64,000 nt of DNA from Armillaria gallica. Lineage: Eukaryota > Basidiomycota > Agaricomycetes > Agaricales > Physalacriaceae. The position numbers were made by a program, and so were the translations under genes. How positions within the stretch are numbered: the first letter of the stretch is position 1; every line of letters begins with the position of its first letter. Below are positions 24,715 through 36,000 of this stretch, in pieces. The DNA lies in NCBI GenBank assembly GCA_037576215.1, contig JBANDB010000005.1, forward strand, positions 868,001 to 932,000, in the 5' to 3' direction. The notes beneath the pieces were generated by a model. It was not told the DNA's origin. It searched no databases and saw nothing but the letters and a program-made list of their open reading frames with translations.

Positions 24715-27700
24715 ATGCCTCCCACTAGATCCAAGAAAGTGGCGTGAGTTTGTCCTCTCGTCATGTTGTTCATTCTGATACAATCTTGTTCATCTCAGCT
24801 CATCCAAGAAACCAGCCAAGCGAGAGCAGTCTGTTCTCATCATCTCTAGCGATGAAGATCGTCCTTTGTATGTCTTTCTGGGTTTATTTTTATTTTTTCC
24901 CTCTGTATCTCTGATGCGTCTTTCCTATTTGATGTCAGCTTAGCTCTCCCTCGAAGAAGGTCTCCTCCTCTGCAGATTCCTCTCTCAATCGAATCCTATC
25001 GGACTTAGGGGATGGTAGAGAGCTCATGCTTGCTCCTCCACTCAAATCTGATGAAGTTGATGATACATCTCCTGCCAAGTGAGTGTCCCTCTTTCTGCGC
25101 CTCTGTTTTCTTGTTGATACCTTGCCCTTCAGAAAAGGAGATCGTCGACAGTCCAACAGAGTCAAGACACCATCATCCAAAATCAAAGCGTCTGTTCCTT
25201 TCTCACTCTCTCCTTCTCATCGTCTTAACACCTTGCTTAATAGTCTTACTGAGGGTGCTGCTGTTGGTGCCGTGCCTGTTAAGAGTTGCAAAAAGGCTTC
25301 TGCTATTGTGCAGCCTGGTTCCCCTTTGTATGCTGCTGTGGTTTCTGGGTGTGTCTTCCTTGTTTCTGTCTTTTTTGGTGATATTCTCAGTTTTTGTATG
25401 TCCCTAGCACGCCTGCAGCATCCCGGGAACCGTCCCCTGAACCGTCCCCCATCAAGTCAAAGGCTGCTTCTTTACCCTCTGGTTCGCAGGTTGCGAGAGA
25501 TTCGAAATCCTCCAGGTCTAAGGAGGGTTTTGGGGCTGCATTGGGTCCCGGTGTGGTTCTTAAAGCGTTGAAAGCTCTTGAGTATGTCTGTATCTGCCCT
25601 GTATACCCTTTTGACTCATTATTCTCCAAGTGAACATTATAAACATGCTGGACAGACATCTCCGGTTGTTCTGTCTGACGAAGCCAAGGTGTATGCTCGT
25701 ACCTATTATCCCGATGTCTATCCAGTTGATTGAGCTATTCATAGGGATTCTCTGCTTCCATCCTTAATGGCTGACTCCCCTCCTATCCCTCGTGTCTCGC
25801 CTCCTTCTGTCATGCTCTTTGCTGATGACATTAAGAACCGTAAGAGTCGTTTCAAGCATTGTAAATCGGCTTCGTAAGTCTATTGCAGATCTTTTGTGGT
25901 GTTTTGGCTTGTCCTTATCTGTTTGTAGCCCACCTACATCCCCTCCTCCATCGAGTCCACCAGCAGATACTCCCTCTCCGAAGAAGAAGCGAATGACGGC
26001 TGCCTCCATAGCTTCTCGGTCTGTCTTCCTTTTGTCCTCTTCCTCGCTTCATTTGTTGACCAATTTCTCATCTCTTATTTTTACTCAGTCTACCTCCATC
26101 TGATGATGAGGATGTTCCATTGGCTTCGACTCTACGATGCAAGGGGTATGTTTATATCTTGTAATGTTGGCTCCTACTAATGTTTCCTTCATAGCCCGCC
26201 CAAGACTCCTACGCCTGCCTCAAGAACGTCACATAACATGTGTGTATACTTTTCTTTTGTACCTGCTAATCAAGTTGATCTCATGAATTAGCTTTGTCGA
26301 TGATGAGGCTGAAGAAGAGGATGACGGGAACGATGGTGATGAGTCGGCTGAAGATGAAGATGTTGCTGATGATGCCGATGATGATATAGAAGAAGCTGTG
26401 GATGATATAGGCAATACCGGCTGGTGGGTTTATCTGCATTGTTGCTCGACCACTTGCTTACTGTGGATGTGTTACTTAGTGCTCTGGAAACGGACCCTGA
26501 TGATGATGATCATATGTCGTCTGTCGATGATACTGTCTCTGGAGATGCCACTGATGAGACCGCACGGTATAATGAGACGACGTCGGCAGATGGTGATGAT
26601 GCTGTTGTTGATGACGATGCCGATGAAAGGGATGCATCTGACGATTCTGGGAATGTCAGCGCTAATTCTGCGGTTAGATGGTCCAAGGCTGCCAGTGGTC
26701 CTCAAGTATTAAGACCTGAACTTCAAGACAAGGATCTGGCTGATATGGGCGTGTATCCTAAGAATGTTTCTGATGACCTCCGGTAAGTGTCCTTCCTGTT
26801 TTGCCTATATCTTGTCCATACTTACTCTGCTATTCTTCAAGATGCTGTTCTGTGGTTCCGTATAGCCCTGCATCTGGGAACATCCATGTGGCTGATTTCG
26901 CTACTTGCAAAGAAAATTCAATCGCGGTAGTATTGTGTGCGTGTCTGGCTTTTTATCTTTTGTTGAACATCTTGTCTCACCATGCATACAGTCGTCTTTG
27001 TCACGGATTTTTCCTGAAGCGGGTTGGGCAGTTCATCAACACGGCTAATTGTAGTCCCGACATGTTTATCATCCTGACTTTTCCGATTTGTAATCTGGCC
27101 AACAACAACCGCATGGCTATTGAAGTCATGTGTGGAGTGTGCACGAATTGTTCCCTTCATCGTCCTGCGATGGAGAATAATCATAGGCTCCATTGTATCG
27201 TTGTCATGCCTTTTGGGCAGCAATTCCTGATCAGTTCCGCTGTGTGGGAGGGTGTTTTTGACTTTCAGAGCATAGTGGGAAATGTGTCCAAGGCTGGAAT
27301 ATCCTTCAACACGCGATGGGAGGGTTCCAAGTCTAAGGAAGGTCAATCACCTCAGAAAAAGACGTGTATGTGTTGCCTTTTCCATGTTTGATCCTTTTAA
27401 GCTGATTCTGACTGCTAGCATCGCCGCCTGAATCGACGACTTCTGGTTCTTCCGGTCGGTGGATGCAAGAACTCTTTGTAGAGCCACCCCCAAAACCCGC
27501 ACCATCCACATCAGAAAAGCCTCCTTATCTATATCAATGGGCCCAGTCATATGAAGCAGAAAGTATGTCTTGTTTGTCATGTTTTTTGTCCTAATCCTCA
27601 TACTTCGTTCTCTAAGTCCCCATCTATGACGGTCACGGCAAATATGGTCCTGAATTTTTGTTCACACGAGAGAACTTCGCCGCCTTGGATTCCTACCCTA

Positions 27701-27918
27701 GATATCAAGGCGATCTGCCAGCCGAGTCCCTCGTTGCTGTCAGTTCTACCTTGTTCTTGACAAAGGGAAACAGCGGGAAATCTTTATCTACTTATGTTCA
27801 GTTCGTCATCTTGTTGGGTCTGCCTAACCCCAGCTCTTCCAAGATCCCTGCTAGGACAAAGGCTTCCTCCGTTGCTGTCCCCAGCTCCAAGGGAAAAGGT
27901 AAACAAAAAGCTCGATAG
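24715..27918 (+). CDS. Acidic Ser/Pro-rich nuclear-type protein with VPIYDG domain
   Basis: Function unknown. The ATG at 24715 gives MPPTRSKKVA, an intron, then SSKKPAKREQSVLIISSDED, a basic/acidic start resembling nuclear proteins. Ser/Pro-rich exons follow (REPSPEPSPIKSKAASLPSG near 25420). Strongly acidic exons lie at about 26290-26410 (EAEEEDDGNDGDESAEDEDV) and 26480-26780 (PDDDDHMSSVDD). A conserved region follows at about 26860-26925 (SPASGNIHVADF, KENSIAV). The C-terminal domain at about 27615-27820 reads VPIYDGHGKYGPEFLFTREN, later LPAESLVAVSSTLFL and STYVQFVILLGLP, and ends KGKGKQKAR at 27918. That C-terminal domain recurs in agaricomycete proteins linked to mobile genes. There are ten or more introns and several exon borders are uncertain. 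It ends tail to tail with the TET/JBP gene, 26 bp apart. Confidence 0.5.
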
Positions 27919-27944
27919 ATTATTTGTTACTATACATATACATG

Positions 27945-30808
27945 TCATGTAGCTATATGTTCAAACCATCTGTTGTAGTCCTTCGCATAGTCTGCAGCCT
28001 CTCTATCCGTGTGAAGTACAAGGGAAGCTCTTGTGCCACTGAAATGTAAATTAAAGTGGGTTATATCCACCGACCTAAATATGAATAGGTCCCATGAACT
28101 TAGTCTTAACACCATGCCTGGTTCGAATAGGCATGGCTCGCCTCCTTCGAACTCACCAAAGGGGATCACAATGCATATCAAGTAATCTCCGGTGTCTCTG
28201 TGAGCGGATGTGCATGCTCTGAAGTTCAGCACAAAACCTCCAAGCAGATGTGCGGCGCTGTCCTCGTTCATCATTAAGCTGTCAGCAAAGCCCTCCAACA
28301 GTTTGTATTCTTTAGGGAGCACCCTCTTGAGCTTTAGCAGATCAGTATCTGATGCGAAGACTGCTCTGAATATGCTTACCTTCTCTCTTACTACACCCAT
28401 AAGAGGTTTGAGCGTGTTGCGAAGCAGTTCAAACCTATCTGGATCTTCATTGACCTGGCGCCCGTAGTGAGGGAGACGTTGCATTGGATTGTTTTTCCGA
28501 CCCTCGATGTACAACTTATGTGGATGAACACCGGTCGGTGCATCTTTTCCCTGTTTTTTCTGTTAGCCTGGCTATTGGCGTTGCTACATGACTTACCCAT
28601 TGGCTAAATCTGTTATAGATTTGACCATGAAAGGCTGTATACCTGTAGTCTGGTCTTCTGGAGTAGTCGTATTCCAAAGCTCCTGGCATTATAACTTGTA
28701 CTTGCACAACAATGTCATTGATGCTAGGTATGTTCTTTATCACATCGCGTATGATGACTCCTACGATTGCGCCAGTGGAATCTTTGATGCTTATAATATT
28801 GCTGTATGCTGTGAGCCTCCCCATCACCTACAATACATTTGACCGTACCTCTGTAGTGTCGCCGAGTCTATTAACATGTATCGGCCGTCAGGCTTCTTGC
28901 CCTCGCGATAAAATTCCTCCATCTGTTTGCTTCTATCAGCCATTGCTCCTTCAATCGACTCCATGCAATTACCTGACTTTGATAGGTGCTTTCGTGACCA
29001 TAAAGCACCTCTGCTCACAATGCTCTGTCTCGTTCTACCCTAGTCCATTGTTCTCTGTTGTCTGAATTGACTGGATTGGGAGTGTGTCCCAGCTTGATAG
29101 GTATCGTTATCTTCCTGATATTGTCTGTTACTTCTGTCTTTATGAGTTATCCAATCTATCTGTGTCGCGTTTCCTACCTGATATCAGTTTGCTGGTGGTC
29201 GCTGTTGGCCCCGTCGAAGTCATTTGTTTTGGGATCGTCAACGGTTGTAGCATCGGTCGCCATGGATCCGTTTGTCTCATTGGTAGCCGGAAGTAGCTTA
29301 TAGGAATCAGGGACATGCTTGCCATGTTACTCTTTTACACACCTGATCAATACTTCGTCCAATATAGCGTCCGTCTCTTCGATGTCAGCTGAGCTTATCA
29401 TTCCTCCGTTGAGCTGAAGCTTCAGGTAATGATTTTCACGACCTTTATATGCATGACTGAGTTGCCCGGATACTATCGCAATCTCTTTGACGAGAGTCTT
29501 CAGGTCGTCCTCTGTTCATTGGGTGTCAGACTTCATTCAATGCATAGGCATTCGATGGACTCACCAAAGGGATCCCTTATGGCAAATGCAAGCCCTGAAA
29601 CGTCCATGCAAGTCGTTCCCCTAGTTTCTCTACCATCCGAGTTGAAATACAAAAGTCAAGCATTCATTTGGAGAACGGCAATCATGGGCAACAACCATAA
29701 ACCTCCTGCGACTCCAGATCAGTATGCTTTCAGTTCCGTTCCATGATCACTTACCTGCTGCTGCCAGATATAGCACCCTGGTGCCGGCCTTGTAGTGCCA
29801 TTTCAAGGTGCTGCATTCTATTCCGTGAGCGGTGGCTATCCCTTCCATAGTGGTGGGTATGCCATCCCCCTTCTTCGCACTCTTTCTTATCCTATACAAC
29901 TTTAGTTAGTGCAAGGTATGCGATAAATGTGGTGCTTACTCATCGACGCGTAGCACCAAGTGTAATAAAGCTCGCATTTGTAGGAAGTCCTGCACTGCTT
30001 CGCTTTCCTCTAAAGAATCTAGCGCTGTGTTGGCCCCTATGAGGGAATTCACCTCGACGTCGTACTGGTGTTTGTTGTTCCCCCTCTCCATCTCGTCCAG
30101 TTCTTTTACCAGCTGTGAGAGTTTCCATCTGTTCTCTTCACACTTTATGGTCGACAGCGTCGCCAAGCAACGACTTGCAAGAAGGGTTGGTGCCAGTGGT
30201 TTGCCGTCAGTGGCCCACATCAGTTTACGACCCATGTTGGGCCAGGTCCATTCCTTCAAGATATTCATGGCGTCTTCTGTTACGGATGCCTCAGCCTTCT
30301 GTATTTGAACCATCAGCAGTCTCTCGTTGCTTATAAACATGTCGCTTACCTTGTTTCCTCTACAGTATGTACTCCCGCTCCCGGTCTGTTTGATAGGTTC
30401 TATTATTTGACCCGAAGATCGAAGGATACGCCCCCCATTCTGATACCCATATTAACTATGATTTGATAAACATGGTAATATGCTCACCAACGTGGGCATG
30501 TTTGCCAGAGCAATCTTTCAAGGCACCTGTACAACATCCTTATCCATTGCGTTCCTGCAGTCGGTCTTGGCTTTCTTGCGTTTAGATGGTGTGGATGACT
30601 CTTCTGGTGTGTTGTACGTGCTGTCGCCCTCTTTCGATGGGTCTTGCTTTCTCTTCTTGCTGCGCGTATTAGGCGTCGCCTCGACTTCTTGAATTCCATC
30701 TGCTACAGCAGATAGAAAGGTGCGTCCGTTGTGTGTCTTTGCCAGAGGATCGTTTGTCAGTTCCTTTATGAATGCAATGACTACATTGATATTGATAGAG
30801 ATTTTCAT
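27945..30808 (-). CDS. TET/JBP-like 2-oxoglutarate/Fe(II) dioxygenase
   Basis: Family members hydroxylate methyl groups on DNA bases (5-methylcytosine or thymine) using Fe(II) and 2-oxoglutarate. The catalytic exon (28514-27945) reads GGFVLNFRACTSAHRDTGDY, where HRD is the HxD iron motif at about 28195. It continues CIVIPFGEFEGGEPCLFEPG, then DITHFNLHFSG with the distal iron His, then GTRASLVLHTD with the Arg that binds the 2-oxoglutarate carboxylate. All key residues are present and no stop interrupts this exon. Upstream exons give GRYMLIDSATLQ (about 28890), MGRLTAYSNIISIKDSTGAI (28827 down), and a helical region with LEESEAVQDFLQMRALLHLV (about 29970). The first exon (ATG 30808) has a KRKK-type basic stretch suited to nuclear entry. 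TET/JBP genes are expanded in agaricomycetes and were described as linked to KDZ transposons; here the neighbour is a Helitron replicase. The exact substrate cannot be told from sequence. Confidence 0.75.
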
Positions 30809-31102
30809 GGCTAGCACAGAGGGTGTATCGGTGGAAGGCCGTTTGTGGGTGGATACATGTCGAGTCTATTGGTGTGGAGTCTGTCTTAGACATTTCCACT
30901 CTGAGTGACATAGAATACGACTCGATAATTGAGCAACATTGCTATATCATAGTATGTCATCACCTGGAGCATGTGACCGGCTACTTCATTGACCGGTGGC
31001 TGTGCTTGTCTTAGTCATCGAAGAAAGTTTTTAATCGTCTACTCTCACTCTTTTTACCTATCCAGAGTTCTATATCCTATCTATCCGTTACCTGGTCTTC
31101 AC

Positions 31103-31640
31103 GATGCCACTTAAATCTCGTAATGTTGGATACCGTATGTGCATATTTTGGTTGTGCTCGCTTGTGATCTTGGTATATCTGTGAGCATCTTTTTGCGTTT
31201 GTACTCTCTCCAGTATTTTGACTGTCTTTATCTAGGCAGCGGTTTCGGGAGCATTCACTTGATGTCCGAATGGCTTATCATTTCAACCAACCCATTGATC
31301 GAGGACCGCTTGTCTCTTCATGGTCCGACAAGGTTACCTGCATTCCGCATGAATTGGAAGTTGGTGAATGGCAGGAGGGCACGACTGACTGAGTATGTAC
31401 CTCTGTGCGCTTTTGTACTCATATCTTCCTCATCTTTGTATCTCTTGTAGGGAACAGTTGACTCTTCCTCCCTCATGGAATGTGGTGCTCACCTTCGAAG
31501 ACCTGTTTGCGGTTGGCTTCTTGACACTGGGCTCAATGCTGTGCATTGTCTGTATATCGTACATCTTTAAATCTAACTCTTTGGTCTGTAGATCATGGCT
31601 GTTGACCGTCAGCGATGTCAGCTGCTCTTCAACTCGGTAA
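31103..31640 (+). CDS. Small unknown protein, spliced
   Basis: Not recognised. The ATG at 31103 gives MPLKSRNVGY, then a GT..AG intron to about 31234. Exon 2 gives GSIHLMSEWLIISTNPLIED and PAFRMNWKLVNGRRARLTE. A second intron (about 31393-31450) leads to EQLTLPPSWNVVLTFEDLFA followed by VGFLTLGS. Both introns keep the frame open, which supports a real gene. The downstream end is uncertain, with a stop near 31640, just before the ACTAGT array. It could be an accessory gene of the Helitron-like block. Confidence 0.35.
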
Positions 31641-31843
31641 ACTTATCTGGCAGCCACTGATGTGCTCGGTAACGGCGAGTGGCAAATGGACTAGAGGCTG
31701 GCAATGAACACCAACAACACTAAACCAATCACTAACTCTACACTTATCACCAATGTATTGAATTCGGGCGTTTCGAGTACGATAGAAGCACTCTGCAGAC
31801 TTCAATAATCAAGGAAAGTTGTTTAAAGACGTTTTATTTCGTT

Positions 31844-32905
31844 ACTAGTGAGCTATACAAGCGTACTACTCGCACTAGTGGGGTTTGTAAGACACAATTG
31901 GATGAATAGTGACTCGACTTGAGCTACTGTGCTCGCTCTGACTGGGACTGCTTCGAACTAGTGGCTCTCTTGGCCCTATAATGTCTTACAAGTGAATAAA
32001 CACTTGACTGGTCGCTTTCTAGGCAGACTAGTGGCGCTCTTGGCCTAAGAATAATACTTTAAACTTCGAGAACTTGCTTGAACTAACTTCGAAACACTCT
32101 TGGCCTTTGCAGGACACAAAAGATTACTCTAAGACACTTCTATTCACTCAATGCTATGGGTAACTTAGCGACTAGTAGCCACTTCGTCGAGGTTAAGCAC
32201 AAAAGCCTTTAATTGGGGCACTAGATACTGACTAGTAGGTCACAATTGCGGGGATGGCTTGCCTTAGCCGCGTGTGCACCTATTCTACTACTTATATACT
32301 GACAAACAAGGTACGATTGAGATATAAATAACTGACTAGAGGGGTATTATTGATAAGGATTTCTTGGCTAGTCACGAATAATGGTGAATAATCACGCAAT
32401 AGTCGGTCTAGAAACGATCGCTTGCTGACTAGTGAGCCTAGGAGCTCCGCTAGCAGTTGTATTCCGTGTCCTGGGCCCAGCGACGCTCCACTAGTGCCAA
32501 GGATAAATGACGAGCCAGGCAAGCGTGCCTGTAACAGCTGTCGATCGTGATCGAAGGCGCAGCCCAGCTATACTAGCACCGATCACAATGGATCTGTATT
32601 GCACTCGTCGGATCTGCCGCAAGGTTAACCCGTTGCTAATTCATTCCTAAGTTCTGTTTCGAGATTGCCGCATGACTAGTTAACCTGACTTAAGCGTTTA
32701 TGCCCAGAGCGGCTCGCTAGTGACCGAACTTCACGAGATTTGTGTCCTCTGCTTCTTGTTTGGTGCGCTAGTCGCGTTACTTGTCCACTAGTGGCCATAT
32801 TCACTTAGCCCTGTTAGCATTCAAGTCACTAGTATGACCGGCTGGTAGATTTAACCCACTAGTGGTATCGCATCTAAGTCCTGGCTCTACTAGTCGCATA
32901 CTAGT
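31844..32905. repeat. Array of 14 ACTAGT palindromes
   Basis: ACTAGT occurs at 31844, 31874, 31957, 32027, 32171, 32231, 32428, 32490, 32675, 32787, 32828, 32858, 32889 and 32900. Random sequence of this length would give about 0.3. Six copies extend to ACTAGTGG or CACTAGTG-type words, and near variants such as GCTAGTG and ACTAGAG lie between them. Spacing is irregular, so this is not a simple tandem repeat. It lies between the small gene ending near 31640 and the RepHel frame starting at 33042. It could be a binding array for the element's replication protein or a regulator, or the subterminal repeats of a nested element. Confidence 0.9.
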
Positions 32906-33041
32906 CTAACTATCAGCTCGAAGCCTCAGCTATAGTCCTCTAAGTATCACTAATGTAAGATAGATATGCAATAGTATTATTATAAAATCGCAAAATCTAG
33001 GTGTGAACGTGTAGACGGCGTATCACCGCAGTAGCTGTCCC

Positions 33042-36000
33042 TTGTCTGGGCGTGGTTGTCATGTCGCTGTCAATGTCGCTGTCAATTTGGACATTGATGA
33101 ACACGTATCCCATGATATCTCTCTGGCCATAGAGCTGTACTCCCGATGTGTTGCCTTGCTAAGGCGTGTCTGTTATTGGGAACCTCTTCCTGTTTACTAT
33201 TCCTTCGCCATATGCATTATGTCATTACTTAGAGAATGTAGGACGTTATTTGGTGATGTGTTATATCGATATTGTCTTTGTTATTGTGGAACGTCCATGA
33301 TCACTGTGGTATGGCTATCCCTTTTTACCTGTATGCAGTGCGATCCTAAGTATGAGGTTTCTTTGCTGAGATTACGTATGTCGCGTTTTCTTCTGTCAAA
33401 ACATGATTATGTATGTTTCTTAAATGGGTTCAACCCCTTTCTATTTAGGTGTTCCTTGATGCTGTCCAGATCAATCCCTAAGTCACGATGGGTGTTCCGC
33501 CTCTTTTTTCGATTATATTTACGATCGATCTTATGGTTGGCCGCTATCTCTTATCTGTCTACTCTATTGAATAACTTCAAAGGCTCTTGTTCATTATATG
33601 AAATCGAAGGACCGAAACATACTCTCCATCGTGGAGGGGGAAGACATACTGCATCATTGTATACGTTCGATGAGATTTCACCCTTCCTTCCGATTGCCAT
33701 CCCATCTACTGTTCAATTTGCCTTTCGTGAGTTGATAAAGGAGGATATGCTGTATGCCGACCATGAAGTGAATCGGTCTGATAATGCTTGCTGTGTCGAA
33801 GTCCCCTTAGATGTTCTGGTCCCCAGACTTACGGTTTCTCAGCTGAAGTCTGTGGCTAGACTGCATGGCTTAAAGATGGCATCTAGTACCCCGAAGTCTG
33901 CCTTGATCACCATGTTAACGGAACATGTCTGTGATGGCTGTAATCCCTATCTGACCATATTTGATGTCGACTATAGCAGTACGGTATTAGTTACAACTTC
34001 TCCTGTGACTACAACTGGGGAACACACCGGTTCTGTTGTGCTGCACGCTGCTGCTAGCTCTCAAGATCTGCATGAATGTTTCCCACCCAAGCCCTTAACA
34101 CCAGACCTGACATTACGAATCACTAGAGATTTTTGTCAAGATATGAGTCCAGCTGTGTTCGAGGAAGCTGGGTGTGCTGTGTGCGGCCAGTTGACTCCCT
34201 TGTCTAAACTTAGTCCTAAGTGTTCATTGCAAAAAATGTTTCATATTTTGGAACGAGACGGCGCCAACGTTACTAGGGCTGAGCGTTTATCTGAATCGGA
34301 TACAGTTAAGGAGGTCCCTGGGCCTGTGCTCGATGCATCATGTAGTGACATTTGCATTGACTGTAGGAAGAGCATACACAATGGTGAATGCCCTAAATAT
34401 GCATTGTGTAACGGATTTTGGTTGGGGGATGTACCAGACATTCTTAAGGACTTAACATTTGCGGAGCAACTGGTCATATCTCGTGTACAGCACTTTAATT
34501 GCTTTGTTCGTGTTGGATCTGGTTCCACCAAAATGATAGCTCATGCTGTTGCTTTCGAGTCTCCTACTCCAAAAGTGTATGATTTCCTTCCACCACCTGT
34601 AGAAGAACTAGATGATGTGTTGGCCATCATGTTTACTGGGCCTAGAGAACCAGTCAAGTCAGACTACCAGTGCACACCCTTGCTTGTCCAGAGAAACATT
34701 GTTGCAAACACCTTAGGATGGTTAAAACTGAACCATTGTGATTATTTTGATGTAGGGATATCCTTGGACAATCTCAATAGATATCCTGAAGATGCTCCAC
34801 CCGTCTCGATACAGTATAAATCTATGGCAAGTAATAAATCACCTGAAGCTACTAGTGTGTTTGATATGGATGAAGAAGATGGTGTTCAGGATGGTCGGTG
34901 TCCTTTTATCGTACATGGCCTTTTTGGTCAAGATGTTGCGACCCAGACTTCAGAAGAGGTAAAGCTGCTCGCCCTCCAATATTACGAGAATAATGGTAAA
35001 TATTTGTCAGTTGGTCGATCTAACCAGCCTCAGTCCATTTATAACAATCCTATGCTATATCCCTCTATGTTTCTGTGGTTGTTTCCATATGGTCTGGGTG
35101 GTATCGGAAGCACCTCTGTATCTCTTTCCTCTGCTCAACATAAGAGGAGATTGCTCATGTACCACGATAAACGATTTCAGACAGATTCCACTTTTCCCTT
35201 TGTATGCTTTAGCCATGAACAAGTGAAGGCATCAACTACTGGTAGTTTTCTGTTGGCGGAGAAGGAGAAGTTCTTTGATATTACAAACCGTATTTTGGAT
35301 GTTGATCAGTCAGTCTTAACGGAACTGTCCAGGTGTATGTCTAAGGGGGATGTAGTCCACCCTGAGTCCGATAAAGAGAAGGATTGTTTCCAGCTAATAC
35401 GTGACCTTGATCATGTTGGGGGGAAAGTTCAAGGATCTATCACTAGCAAGAAGTATATGCGGCACGAATTAAATGCACTCATGGCATCGGAAGGTGCTCC
35501 TTCATGGTATATAACCTTTGCACCATCTGATCAGACACATCCAATATGCCTTTATTGGGCTGATGGTAAAGAGACCTTCTCACCTGACCTTCGAAGTAAG
35601 GATTCACAGGTGGACTTGATTGCTAACAACCCAGTAGCTGGTGCAAGATTTTTCAATTTCATGGTAGATCTATTCATTAAGCATGTATTGGGTGTTGGAA
35701 CAGATCATCCTGGAGCATTTGGGCAAACCTCTTCTTATTATGGTACCGTTGAACAGCAGGGTCGATTGACATTGCATTTGCATTTACTTTTATGGATACG
35801 TAATGCTCTATCTCCCCAAGAAATCCGTTCCAGATTGATGGATGCCTCTTCTACCTTTCGTCAGGAGTTGTTAGCATACCTAGAGGGTGCCCATCAGGGT
35901 GACTATTTTGGTGGAACTCAGAAGGACGTGCTAAATGATCTGACTCATGCCACCCGACAGCCTGAATTCAGATCTCCAGTTGAGGTTCTACCAGAATCCC

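Noticed and set aside
33042..33700. Translation of RepHel from 33042
   Set aside because: The first codon is TTG and the first 200 or so residues are Cys/Leu-rich without family resemblance; the real start is probably a later ATG or a spliced upstream exon.
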